Source of the DNA: Niveispirillum cyanobacteriorum
GTDB taxonomy: Bacteria > Pseudomonadota > Alphaproteobacteria > Azospirillales > Azospirillaceae
Direction of reading: 5' to 3'
Assembly: GCF_002868735.1 (NCBI RefSeq)
Contig: NZ_CP025612.1
Span: 992,001-1,056,000, forward strand
DNA: 64,000 nucleotides
The notes under the pieces are model-generated. The model was given only the letters and a program-made list of their open reading frames with translations. It searched no databases and was not told the origin of the DNA. The first letter of the stretch is position 1. Every line of letters begins with the position of its first letter. Positions 1-7,233 of this stretch are shown here, piece by piece. Made by a program: the position numbers and the translations under genes.

Positions 1-701
1 AACATTTCCGTCCGCATCTTCCATTCCGGCCCCTGCCCCTTGCTGGACCAGAGGATGCGGGCCACGCCCTTTTCTTCCAGCAGATAGGCATCGGTCATGG
101 TGAACAGCCCGTCGATCTTGCCAGCCGATACCGCCGCCGCTCCCGTCATCGGATCGATATTCAGAATGGTAAAGTCGGATGGTGACAAGCCACGTGCCGC
201 CAGCAGTCGGAAGAAGGGGATTTCCCAGGGCCGTCCACGATGCACCGCGATGCGCTTGCCCTTCAGGTCGCCCACATCCTTGGCCGTAGATCCTGCTGGC
301 ACCACCAGGAACGTATCGCCGCTGCCGCCCATACCGTTGGGGACCAGCAGCCTTGTCTGCACACCATTGGCATTGCAGATGATGGTGGGCAGATCACCAT
401 AGGAGGCGAATTCCAGGGATCGGTTTGCAAAGCCCTCATTGATCTGCGGGCCCGTCGCCTTGTGCGACACGGCAAACGGCTCCAGCGCCACACCGCGCTT
501 GTCCAGTTCCGCCGCCAGCCAGCCCTGATGCTCAATCACGGCGGCATAGCCGGTCAATTGCAACTGGCCCTGGGCGAAATTCACGCCGCCGGCGATGCGG
601 ATGGATTTGGGCAAGGCTTGCGCGCGGGTGATGATGGCGGGTGCGGTGACCGCAGCCAAACCGGCGACACCGGCCTTCAGCAGGAAACGGCGATTGATCA
701 T
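1..701 (-). CDS. ABC transporter periplasmic binding protein, sulfonate/taurine/nitrate type (3' end outside window)
   Basis: Reading leftward from an ATG at 701, the frame stays open to the window edge (233 codons), so the C-terminus is missing. The N-terminus reads MINRRFLLKAGVAGLAA, a twin-arginine-like export signal with a hydrophobic core, ending near an AQA site. The mature part has the SsuA/NMT1-like layout of a type 2 binding protein, including DLKGKRIAVHRGRP and IPFFRLLAARGLSPSDF, which follow the fold's usual order. It should deliver an alkyl- or arylsulfonate-like anion to the permeases encoded upstream. It is the last visible gene of a minus-strand operon (FMN reductase, two permeases, ATPase, DszB-like protein, then this gene). 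Substrate is not readable from sequence; nitrate, taurine or a nitrile/urea-type ligand remain possible. Confidence 0.8.
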   Translation of the reverse strand, partial: MINRRFLLKAGVAGLAAVTAPAIITRAQALPKSIRIAGGVNFAQGQLQLTGYAAVIEHQGWLAAELDKRGVALEPFAVSHKATGPQINEGFANRSLEFASYGDLPTIICNANGVQTRLLVPNGMGGSGDTFLVVPAGSTAKDVGDLKGKRIAVHRGRPWEIPFFRLLAARGLSPSDFTILNIDPMTGAAAVSAGKIDGLFTMTDAYLLEEKGVARILWSSKGQGPEWKMRTEM

Positions 702-713
702 GGTCCAGCCTCC

Positions 714-1778
714 TTACGCTGCGGTCCGGATGCGGGCCTGCACCTCGGCCAGCGGGCGCGGGTCGATCCAGTCATGAATGTTGAAGTCTTGGTCCAGCGC
801 CCCGATGGAGGCGATGTAGTCCTTGAAGACCCCCAGTCCCTTGATGCTGTCTTCCGACAGCTCCACCGACAGCGACCTGTGCAACTGCTCCCCATAGGCA
901 CGGCGCAGCCAACGCTCAGACCAGCCAGTCTCCCGCGCCACCAGCGCCGTGGCATCGTCGGGATGCAGGGCCGCCCACTCTCCGGCCTTCACGACCTGAC
1001 GCAGAAACCGGCTGACGATCTCGGGATGGTTCTCAATCGTCTCTTCGTTCACGGTCAGCGGGCGCGGGGTGCAGTTGGACACGCGTATATAGGGGTCAGG
1101 ATGGAAGCCCAGATCAAAAATGATCCCTGCGCCCAGCAATTGTGTCACCTCCGCCCCGCGCACATCCTTGACGTAAACGGCGTCCACCTCGCCCCGAACC
1201 AGGGCATAGACCTCGTTCGTATAGGAATGGCGACGGCGGCGACCGGCAAAGGTCACCGTGGCATCAGGGGCACGGGGATCATTGGCCAACGGCACCGCCG
1301 TATCAGCCAAGTCCTTCAGTTCCACATCGCGGAGGCTCAAGCCTTCCGTCTCCAGCGCCACGGTAAACGCCCGCAGGGTGGAGATACGGTTATGATCAAC
1401 CAGACTGCCATGATGGGGGATGCCCACCCGGCGACCGCGCAAATCACGCACAGAACGGATGCCCGATTGCGGCAGAGCGATGATGGCTTGATATTCATCG
1501 GTCCAGGTGATGCCGATTACCTTGGTCCGCACCCCTTGCCCCCGTGCCCAGATGGGCGGAACCGATCCGCCTTGGCGGAAGGAATGGCGTAGTGAATGGG
1601 TGAAATGGGATTCCTGCTCCGCCGGGTCGGCAGATTCCCGCAACGCCTTGACGATGATGCCATCGGGGGCGAATTCCTGTTCGAACCACGCGAACTGTGC
1701 CGCCAGCCCAAACGGTGTGGGCACGGAACAGCGGGTGTACCAGAGCGTGTCGATATTGGCCGGGGCGGCAAGGGTCAT
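714..1778 (-). CDS. DszB-like desulfinase / ABC-binding-protein-fold protein
   Basis: Annotation pipelines would probably call this an ABC substrate-binding protein, but it has no export signal. It resembles DszB, the 2-(2'-hydroxyphenyl)benzenesulfinate desulfinase of the 4S desulfurisation pathway. The DszB catalytic residues Cys27, His60 and Arg70 have counterparts in YTRCSVP (C17), SHFTH (H58) and SFRQGG (R68), with the same His-Arg spacing of 10. The DszB-like stretches VRDLRGRRVGIP and KVIGITW follow. The start at 1778 is chosen because AGGAAACAG precedes that ATG; an ATG at 1820 overlapping the ATPase gene would add 14 residues and has a poor ribosome site. Length is about 354 aa, like DszB (365). 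It sits between the ATPase and the binding protein of an Ssu-like operon, so cytoplasmic release of sulfite from an imported aryl sulfinate is plausible. This is inferred from memory of the DszB sequence. Confidence 0.7.
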   Translation of the reverse strand: MTLAAPANIDTLWYTRCSVPTPFGLAAQFAWFEQEFAPDGIIVKALRESADPAEQESHFTHSLRHSFRQGGSVPPIWARGQGVRTKVIGITWTDEYQAIIALPQSGIRSVRDLRGRRVGIPHHGSLVDHNRISTLRAFTVALETEGLSLRDVELKDLADTAVPLANDPRAPDATVTFAGRRRRHSYTNEVYALVRGEVDAVYVKDVRGAEVTQLLGAGIIFDLGFHPDPYIRVSNCTPRPLTVNEETIENHPEIVSRFLRQVVKAGEWAALHPDDATALVARETGWSERWLRRAYGEQLHRSLSVELSEDSIKGLGVFKDYIASIGALDQDFNIHDWIDPRPLAEVQARIRTAA

Positions 1779-1809
1779 GATCTGTTTCCTGAAGAAGGGT
1801 CGCGCGGCA

Positions 1810-2601
1810 TCAGCCGGCATGCAGCAAGGAAAGGATTTCAGCCTTCAGCGGCACCAGGGCCGGGTCGTCTCGGTCGCGCGGGTGGGCGTTGGGTACATGC
1901 AGGACGCGGGCGATACGACCCGGCTGCATGACGACAATGACGTCGCCGAGGAACAGCGCCTCATCGACGTCATGGGTCACCATGACCATGGTGCTGCGCT
2001 GGGTCAGCCAGATGCGTTGCAATTCCGATTGCAGACGCAGCCGGGTCAAGGCGTCCAGTGCGCCCAGCGGTTCATCCAGCAGCAGCACCTGTGGCTGGGG
2101 GGCCAGGGCACGGGCAATGGCGGCCCGTTGCGCCATGCCACCGGACAGCTGATGTGGAAAGGCCTGGGCAAACCCGTCCAGCCCCACCAGGGTCAGGAGG
2201 CTGGCCACCCGAGCGCGCTTGTCGGTGGCCGCCTCGTCACTGTTGGACAAGGCCAGCAGCACATTCTGTTCAACGGTCAGCCAGGGAAACAGCCGATGAT
2301 CCTGAAAAATCAGGCCACGGTCCAGCCCCGGCCCAGCCACGGGCACCCCGTCCAGCAGAATGTCACCGCTATCCTGCCGCTCCAGCCCGGCGATCAGGCG
2401 CAGCAAGGTGGACTTGCCGCAACCACTGGCCCCGACGATGGAGATAAACTGTCCCGGCGCGATGGTCAGGCTGACATCTTCCAGCACCGACAGTTTGCGT
2501 CCGTCGATATCAAAGGCCTTGTCGACATGCCGGATAGCAAGGCCACCGGCGGCGGGCGCGCTGTCCACCTCGACGCTGCGCGGATCAATGATGGCGTTCA
2601 T
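1810..2601 (-). CDS. ABC transporter ATP-binding protein, SsuB/TauB/NrtD type
   Basis: 263 aa, normal for the family. Walker A is GASGCGKST at residues 57-65, the signature LSGGMAQR at 152-159 and Walker B VLLLDEP at 172-178, followed by the D-loop ALD and the switch histidine in VMVTHDVDEAL. The Q-loop context LIFQDHRLFPWLTV is typical of sulfonate/nitrate importers. It energises uptake through the two permeases encoded just upstream. GGAAGG lies eight bases before the ATG. About 16 bases separate it from the preceding permease gene, so the genes are cotranscribed. The exact substrate class cannot be decided from the ATPase. Confidence 0.93.
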   Translation of the reverse strand: MNAIIDPRSVEVDSAPAAGGLAIRHVDKAFDIDGRKLSVLEDVSLTIAPGQFISIVGASGCGKSTLLRLIAGLERQDSGDILLDGVPVAGPGLDRGLIFQDHRLFPWLTVEQNVLLALSNSDEAATDKRARVASLLTLVGLDGFAQAFPHQLSGGMAQRAAIARALAPQPQVLLLDEPLGALDALTRLRLQSELQRIWLTQRSTMVMVTHDVDEALFLGDVIVVMQPGRIARVLHVPNAHPRDRDDPALVPLKAEILSLLHAG

Positions 2602-2617
2602 GATTACCTTCCAGGGT

Positions 2618-3460
2618 TCAGCCGGTGACGCGCCAGCGCAGCAGACGCGCGCGGACCAGCGACAGGATCAGGTTCAGGCAATAACCCATCAGGCCGATGG
2701 AGATGACGCACAGCAGAACGACACCCATGTCGCCCGCCATCTGTGCGGTATGCATCAGGGACCCCAGTCCAGCCCCTGTGCCGAACAGCAGTTCCACGCC
2801 GATGGTGGAAATCCAGGCAAAGGCCAGCGCCTGGCCCACGCCAGTCAGGATTGACGGCAAGGCTGTCGGCAGCAGGATGAAGCGGAGGGTTCGCCAGCGG
2901 GACAGCATCAGTACCCGCCCTACCTCCAGATGCTTCTTCTCCGCCTGGGCAAAGCCCTCATATGAATTGAGCAGCAGCGGGTGGAAGGCGGCGACAGCGA
3001 CCAGCAACTGCTTTGCTTCCTCTCCGCTGCCCAGCCACAGGCCGACCAAGGGCAGCCAGCCCAGCAATGGGACCTGCCGGAAAGCCTGCAACAGCGGTCC
3101 GAACAACCGCTCCACCACCGGGAAAGCTGCCATCAGGCTGCCGAGCAGGATGCCAGATAGGCCTCCAAGCACCAGACCGGTCAAGGCGCGCCCGAGGCTG
3201 GACCCGGCATTGATCGCCAGTTCGCCGGTCGACAGCAATTGCAACAGCCGATCCCAGACCTGATCCAGCGGCACAAAGGCATAAGCCATGCTGGCATCGA
3301 TGCTGGACGCCCAATGCCAGGCGGCAGCCAGCAGAAGCGGCAGCACCAGACCGCGCGCCCGCTTGACCAGAGCGACCAGCCAGGCCGGCGGCGGATCATG
3401 ATCTTCAATCCGGTCGGCATAAACGAAAGAGGTGGGCGGGAATTCAGCGATCAGTGACAT
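2618..3460 (-). CDS. ABC transporter permease, SsuC-like (first of two)
   Basis: 280 aa inner-membrane protein with about six hydrophobic segments and a cytoplasmic N-terminal tail of about 30 residues. The EAA-type coupling loop is visible as LEVGRVLMLSRWRTLRFILLP, preceded by the family motif FHPLLLNSYEGF. GAGGAGG precedes the ATG. Together with the next permease gene it should form a heterodimeric channel, whereas classical SsuC works as a homodimer; two different permeases in one Ssu-like operon are less usual but known. It is 13 bases downstream of the neighbouring permease. Confidence 0.9.
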   Translation of the reverse strand: MSLIAEFPPTSFVYADRIEDHDPPPAWLVALVKRARGLVLPLLLAAAWHWASSIDASMAYAFVPLDQVWDRLLQLLSTGELAINAGSSLGRALTGLVLGGLSGILLGSLMAAFPVVERLFGPLLQAFRQVPLLGWLPLVGLWLGSGEEAKQLLVAVAAFHPLLLNSYEGFAQAEKKHLEVGRVLMLSRWRTLRFILLPTALPSILTGVGQALAFAWISTIGVELLFGTGAGLGSLMHTAQMAGDMGVVLLCVISIGLMGYCLNLILSLVRARLLRWRVTG

Positions 3461-3473
3461 GTTCCAACCCTCC

Positions 3474-4232
3474 TCAAACCGCTTTCCAGCGGACCAGCCG
3501 GCGTTCGGCTAGCCGCACGCCCTGATCCAGGGCAAACCCGATCAGGCCGGTCAGGGCCACCCCGACCATCACCGTGTCGATGCGGAACATCTGGCGGCCC
3601 ATCTCCATCATCTGGCCGATGCCATTCTCCGCCGCCATAAGCTCTGCCGCGACCAGCACGATCCAGGCGCGCGTCAGTCCCAGACGCAGGCCCGTCAGCA
3701 CCGGCGGCACCGTGGCGGGCAGGATCAGACGAAACAGCACGCGTATCGGCGACAGGCGGTAAATGGCGGCGACTTCCAGCCATCCCTTTGAAATGCCCTT
3801 GACCGCATCATGGGTGGCCAAAGCCACGGGGAAGAAAGCGGCCTTAGCGACGATGGCCAGCTTGAACCCCTCATCCACACCCAGCAGCAGGATCAGCATG
3901 GGCAGAAAGGCGATGGACGGCACCTGTCGCACCGCCTGAAAAAACGGGCCGGCAAAGTCGTTCACCAGGGCAGACCGGGCCAGCAGAATGCCAAAGCCCA
4001 ATCCCAAGCCCGAACCGATGCCAAAGCCCAGCAGCAGCCGTGACAGGCTGGCGCGCAGATGGTCTGCCAGTTCGCCGCTGGCCAGCAGCTCGTTGAAACT
4101 ATCCAGAACGGCAACGGGTGGCACCAACACCTGAGCCGTGAAATCATCCCCACTGGTGGCCGCGAGCCAGGCGGCCAGGATCAGTCCGGGAACCAGTAAT
4201 GGCAGAAGCCGTTGTTGAAGGGTCGATCTCAT
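3474..4232 (-). CDS. ABC transporter permease, SsuC/TauC-like (second of two)
   Basis: 252 aa with six predicted membrane spans. The coupling loop is WLEVAAIYRLSPIRVLFRLILP, followed by PPVLTGLRLGLTRAWIVLVA, which closely matches BPD-type permeases for sulfonate, taurine and nitrate. GGGGGAGG lies 8-12 bases before the ATG. It begins 15 bases after the FMN reductase gene. It pairs with the neighbouring permease to form the transmembrane pore; ligand identity is not determined. Confidence 0.9.
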   Translation of the reverse strand: MRSTLQQRLLPLLVPGLILAAWLAATSGDDFTAQVLVPPVAVLDSFNELLASGELADHLRASLSRLLLGFGIGSGLGLGFGILLARSALVNDFAGPFFQAVRQVPSIAFLPMLILLLGVDEGFKLAIVAKAAFFPVALATHDAVKGISKGWLEVAAIYRLSPIRVLFRLILPATVPPVLTGLRLGLTRAWIVLVAAELMAAENGIGQMMEMGRQMFRIDTVMVGVALTGLIGFALDQGVRLAERRLVRWKAV

Positions 4233-4247
4233 CCTCTCGCCTCCCCC

Positions 4248-4817
4248 TCAAGCCACGACCGGAACGCCGACCAGCGTTCCACGCGTCAGCCGTGCCACTT
4301 CATCGGCAATGCGATCCGCCTGGGCCAGCAATGCCGCTGAGGACAAGCCGTAGCTGCCATCGACATCGACCTGAAAATCCCCATCCCGGGCGAACAGGCC
4401 TGTAGGCACCGTATGCGTGCCGAAATAGGCGAAAAGCGGCCGCAGCTGATGATCAATGATCGACAGCGGGTCCGCCGCCGCCCCGGTGGCGGCCAGCACT
4501 ACGGTCTTTCCGGCCAGATCATCCGGGTCCAGCAGGTCCAGGAAATGCTTCAGCAGTCCGGTGTAGGACCCTTTCTGAACCGGCGTGCCGACCACCAGGA
4601 TATCGGCGGTACGCAACGCAGCGAAAGCGTTGTACAGCGCCGGCAGCGCATCGCGCGGGTGCAACGTCCCGGCCAGGGCCGGGGCCAATGCTGCCACCTC
4701 CACCAGCCTTGTCTGGGCGGGTCCCAGCTGTGCGGCCAAGCGACAGACCATATCCTCCACCAGCGTGGTGGTGCGCGACTGGCGGGACAAGCTGCCGGAT
4801 AGGCCGACGATACGCAT
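4248..4817 (-). CDS. NADPH-dependent FMN reductase, SsuE/MsuE family
   Basis: About 189 aa flavodoxin-like reductase. The N-terminus MRIVGLSGSLSRQSRT is the FMN-phosphate loop of the family, and VVGTPVQKGSYTGLLKHFLD is the second diagnostic motif of SsuE/MsuE. The start at 4817 is preferred over an upstream in-frame ATG because GGAGGTTCCC directly precedes it. Such enzymes supply FMNH2 to two-component monooxygenases of the SsuD/MsuD or DszA/DszC type. No such monooxygenase is visible in the window; it may lie beyond position 1. It is the first gene of the transporter operon, with promoter signals expected between 4818 and about 4990. Confidence 0.88.
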   Translation of the reverse strand: MRIVGLSGSLSRQSRTTTLVEDMVCRLAAQLGPAQTRLVEVAALAPALAGTLHPRDALPALYNAFAALRTADILVVGTPVQKGSYTGLLKHFLDLLDPDDLAGKTVVLAATGAAADPLSIIDHQLRPLFAYFGTHTVPTGLFARDGDFQVDVDGSYGLSSAALLAQADRIADEVARLTRGTLVGVPVVA

Positions 4818-5043
4818 GGGAACCTCCATGGTGGGCGGTAATGCCATGGAGCGTATTGGCAAATATCATGCCATACCTGCCAGTATAGCGGCGAAGACCG
4901 AAACTTGGAGGTTTAGACTTGTGAAATTTTCAGTTCAACATGCAAAATTTGTTTATTTGTTGGTTGAGCAACAGCCAAGCACCAGCCGGTCCATTCGAGA
5001 GTTGCATGTTAACATCCACGCTGGTGGTGGAAATTCACTGACG
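4818..5043. other. upstream region of the sulfonate operon and left edge of IS debris
   Basis: No gene is seen. The stretch 4925-4975 is unusually AT-rich, with CAAAATTTGTTTATTTG flanked by TCAAC and GTTGGTTGA, and is the best candidate for the promoter/operator of the minus-strand sulfonate operon. From about 4996 the sequence is alignable with the left flank of the second IS256 copy (about 47841 onward), so the insertion-sequence remnant starts there. Confidence 0.4.
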
Positions 5044-5074
5044 GGCTTTTGGGGGGCATGCCCCAACAAAAGCC
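5044..5074. repeat. stem-loop at the left end of IS256 copy 1
   Basis: GGCTTTTG (5044-5051) pairs with CAAAAGCC (5067-5074), and the loop contains a nested GGGGCATGCCCC palindrome. The equivalent place in IS256 copy 2 (47877-47910) has a different but also perfectly paired stem, so the structure appears to be kept while the bases changed. Confidence 0.6.
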
Positions 5075-5174
5075 GTTTGCGGCGCTGCAATGGGTGATCA
5101 TTGGCGAGATCGGCCAGAGTGGAGTTGCGACACTTCCTCAAGCGCCAACGACCCAACCAATCACCGATGACAGT

Positions 5175-5855
5175 ATGGCGATGACCGATCTTCTTCAGAA
5201 GGCCGGCGAGGGTGATTTTCTGCGTGCAGTGGCGGAAACGGTATTGCAGATGTTGATGGAAGCCGACATTGACGGCCATGTCGGTGCCGGGCGTCATGAA
5301 CGTCATCCCGAGCGGCTGAATTACCGCAACGGTTACCGGGACCGGGCGCTGGACACGCGGCTGGGAACGTCGAACCTGCGCATCCCCAAATTCCGGCAAA
5401 GCAGTTGTTTTCGGGCCTTCCTGGAAGCCCGCAAGACCAGTGAGAAGGCCCTGGTGGTGGTGATCCAGGAGGCCTGGATCGGTGGCGTATCCACCCGGCG
5501 CTTGGCCTGCATATCGGTCCCTCGGAAGCCGAGATCATTTGGAGCGATTTCCTGAAGTCTCTCAAGACCCGTGGCCTGAAGGGCGTGAATCTGATCATCT
5601 CTGACGCCCATGAAGGGCTGAAGGCCGCCGCCGCCCTGCGTCAGGCCTTTCTCCAGCCCGACGCCGATGACGCCCACAAAACCTTCCGTCATGTCGCCGA
5701 CCAGATGCGCGATCGATCACCCAAGCTGGCGGCTTTCATGGATGCCAGCGAGCGTGACGTGCTGGCCTATATGGGCGTTCCCGCCCAGCACCGCACAAAA
5801 CAGCATTCAACTAACACGCTGGAACGGCTGAACAAGGAGGTCAAATGCCGCGCCG
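5175..5855 (+). pseudogene. IS256-family transposase, copy 1, internally deleted
   Basis: The frame from 5175 gives MAMTDLLQKAGEGDF, then YRNGYRDRALDTRLG and VVIQEAWIGGVSTRR, all typical of Mutator/IS256 transposases. Comparison with copy 2 shows two internal losses: about 240 bases between GGCGTATCCACCCGGCGC and TTGGCCTGCATATCGG near 5503, and about 100 bases near 5625, between LKA and AALRQAF. The C-terminal part (LIISDAHEGLK, RDRSPKLAAFMD, TNTLERLNKEVK) is therefore out of continuity, and the final segment is replaced by IS110 sequence at about 5855. It keeps the 56-base N-terminal segment that copy 2 has lost, so the two copies decayed independently. Confidence 0.85.
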
Positions 5856-6235
5856 ATTCGGCATGCGGGATGATATCGACAACCAGATCGGCGGTCTGCT
5901 GAAGACCTTCGGCATCCTGTTCGGCAAGTGGGTGGGCAGTTTCATGAAGCGGGCAGAGGAACTCATTTCCGGCGAACTGAACACCAGCCCGGAGTTGAGC
6001 CGGCTGGTCGAGACGCTGCTGAAAGCCCGCGCTGAGATCCAGGGTCGGATCCGTGACCTTGATCGCGACCTGATGCGTCAAGCCAAAGCCTCGGAGGTCT
6101 GCCGCCGGTTTATGGGGGTTCCGGGAGTCGGACCCGTTACTGCCCTGTCCGTATGGGCAGCCAATGACGATCCCGACCGGTCTGCCCGCTCCAGCAGTGT
6201 GGGGGCCAGTGAAGACGCCGCCATAGAGGTTGTGG
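5856..6235 (+). pseudogene. IS110-family transposase fragment
   Basis: The frame reads MRDDIDNQIGGLLKTFGI, then LETLLKARAEIQGRIRDLD, and FMGVPGVGPVTALSVWA. The last is the GxGPxTA helix-hairpin-helix-like motif (transposase_20 region) of IS110 transposases. Only the middle of the protein is present; the catalytic DEDD N-terminus and the end of the C-terminal domain are missing. It is fused in frame to the truncated IS256 remnant, consistent with an insertion followed by deletion. It is a different lineage from the intact IS110/IS1111 element at 49.0-50.4 kb. Confidence 0.8.
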
Positions 6236-6281
6236 GGTATCAGCGCCTGTCGGCTCCAGATGGTTTCGCGACGCTGGCGGC

Positions 6282-7195
6282 ATGCCCCCTACACATCTTT
6301 CACCGTCGACCCCTTGTCCGGTCGGACGCTATCTATCCTTGCCAGCTCGGGAGGAGATTGGGCTGATGCTGGCGCGGGGATGTGCCTTGCGAGCGATTGC
6401 ACGGCATCTGAAACGATCCCCCTCGACGATATCCCGCGAGGTCCGTCGCAATGAGGCGACGCGCTCGGGCGGGTTTGAGTATCGGGCAACCACAGCCCAG
6501 TGGCATGCAGAACGAGCAGCGCGCCGGCCCAAGATCGCGAAGCTGGCCTCGAACGAGCGGTTGCGACACTATGCGCAAGAACACCTTGCCGGCCTGGTCC
6601 AGCGATCAGATGGAGGCAAGGTCGCTGGGCCACAGGCGCCCTGGAAAGGGCGGCGCCATGGGCGCAGACAATCGTGGCGGCCGGGCGCTACGCGTGCCCC
6701 AGGCCCGGCCGGCTGTCGCGGAAGATCCTTCGTCACGCCTGAAATCATGATCAGCGAACGCCCAGCCGAAGCCGATGACCGCGCCGTTCCTGGCCATTGG
6801 GAGGGTGACCTGGTCACCGGGCTGAACAGTTCTGCCATTGGCACCCTGGTCGAAAGAACGACCCGTTTCACAATGCTGTTGCATCTGCCAGCGATGCCGG
6901 GCCACGGCGAAGGGGCACGGACGAAGAACCGTCCCGCCCTTGCCAGCCATAACGCCGAAGCTGTGCGTGACGCCATCGCACGAACCATTATCAAACTTCC
7001 TCACCATCTCCGGCGATCTTTATGCTGGGGTCAGGGGGCTGAAATGGCGCGGCACGCGGATCTGAAGGTTCTTGCCGATCTGCCGGTCTATTTCTGTGAT
7101 CCGCATAGCCCATGGCAACGCGGGACCAACGAGAACAGCAATGGGCTGTTACGCCAGTATCTCCCCAAGGGCACGGACCTCGCTCTGCTTCAGTA
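6282..7195 (+). pseudogene. IS30-family transposase, deleted and 3'-truncated
   Basis: The N-terminal helix-turn-helix region is clear: LSLPAREEIGLMLARGCALR and RSPSTISREVRRNEATR. The catalytic half follows with VPGHWEGDLVTG, LVERTTRFTMLL, AEMARHADLK and YFCDPHSPWQRGTNENSNG, which carries the last acidic residue of the DDE triad. Between about 6640 and 6720 roughly 70 residues of the usual family sequence are missing and the frame is scrambled. After KGTDL (about 7180) the homology stops, losing the last 30-40 residues. The element is dead. Confidence 0.82.
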
Positions 7196-7233
7196 TCAAT
7201 TTGATCGCTTGGCGCCGCACATCGAAATAAGAT

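Larger units (their letters stand above)
4996..7230 (+). mobile_element. insertion-sequence graveyard: IS256, IS110 and IS30 remnants
   Basis: Three decayed transposase genes lie end to end on the plus strand: an IS256 (Mutator-type) remnant, an IS110 fragment that begins exactly where the IS256 homology stops, and an IS30 remnant with an internal deletion and no 3' end. None can encode an active transposase. The block separates the sulfonate operon from the TonB receptor gene and ends about 30-40 bases from that receptor's stop codon. The borders are approximate because no intact terminal repeats or target duplications were found. Confidence 0.8.

Noticed and set aside
240-1592. 450-codon plus-strand open frame over the DszB-like and binding-protein genes
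   Set aside because: It runs antisense to two genes with clear protein homology and has low-complexity, Arg/Gln/His-rich translation typical of a GC-rich shadow frame.
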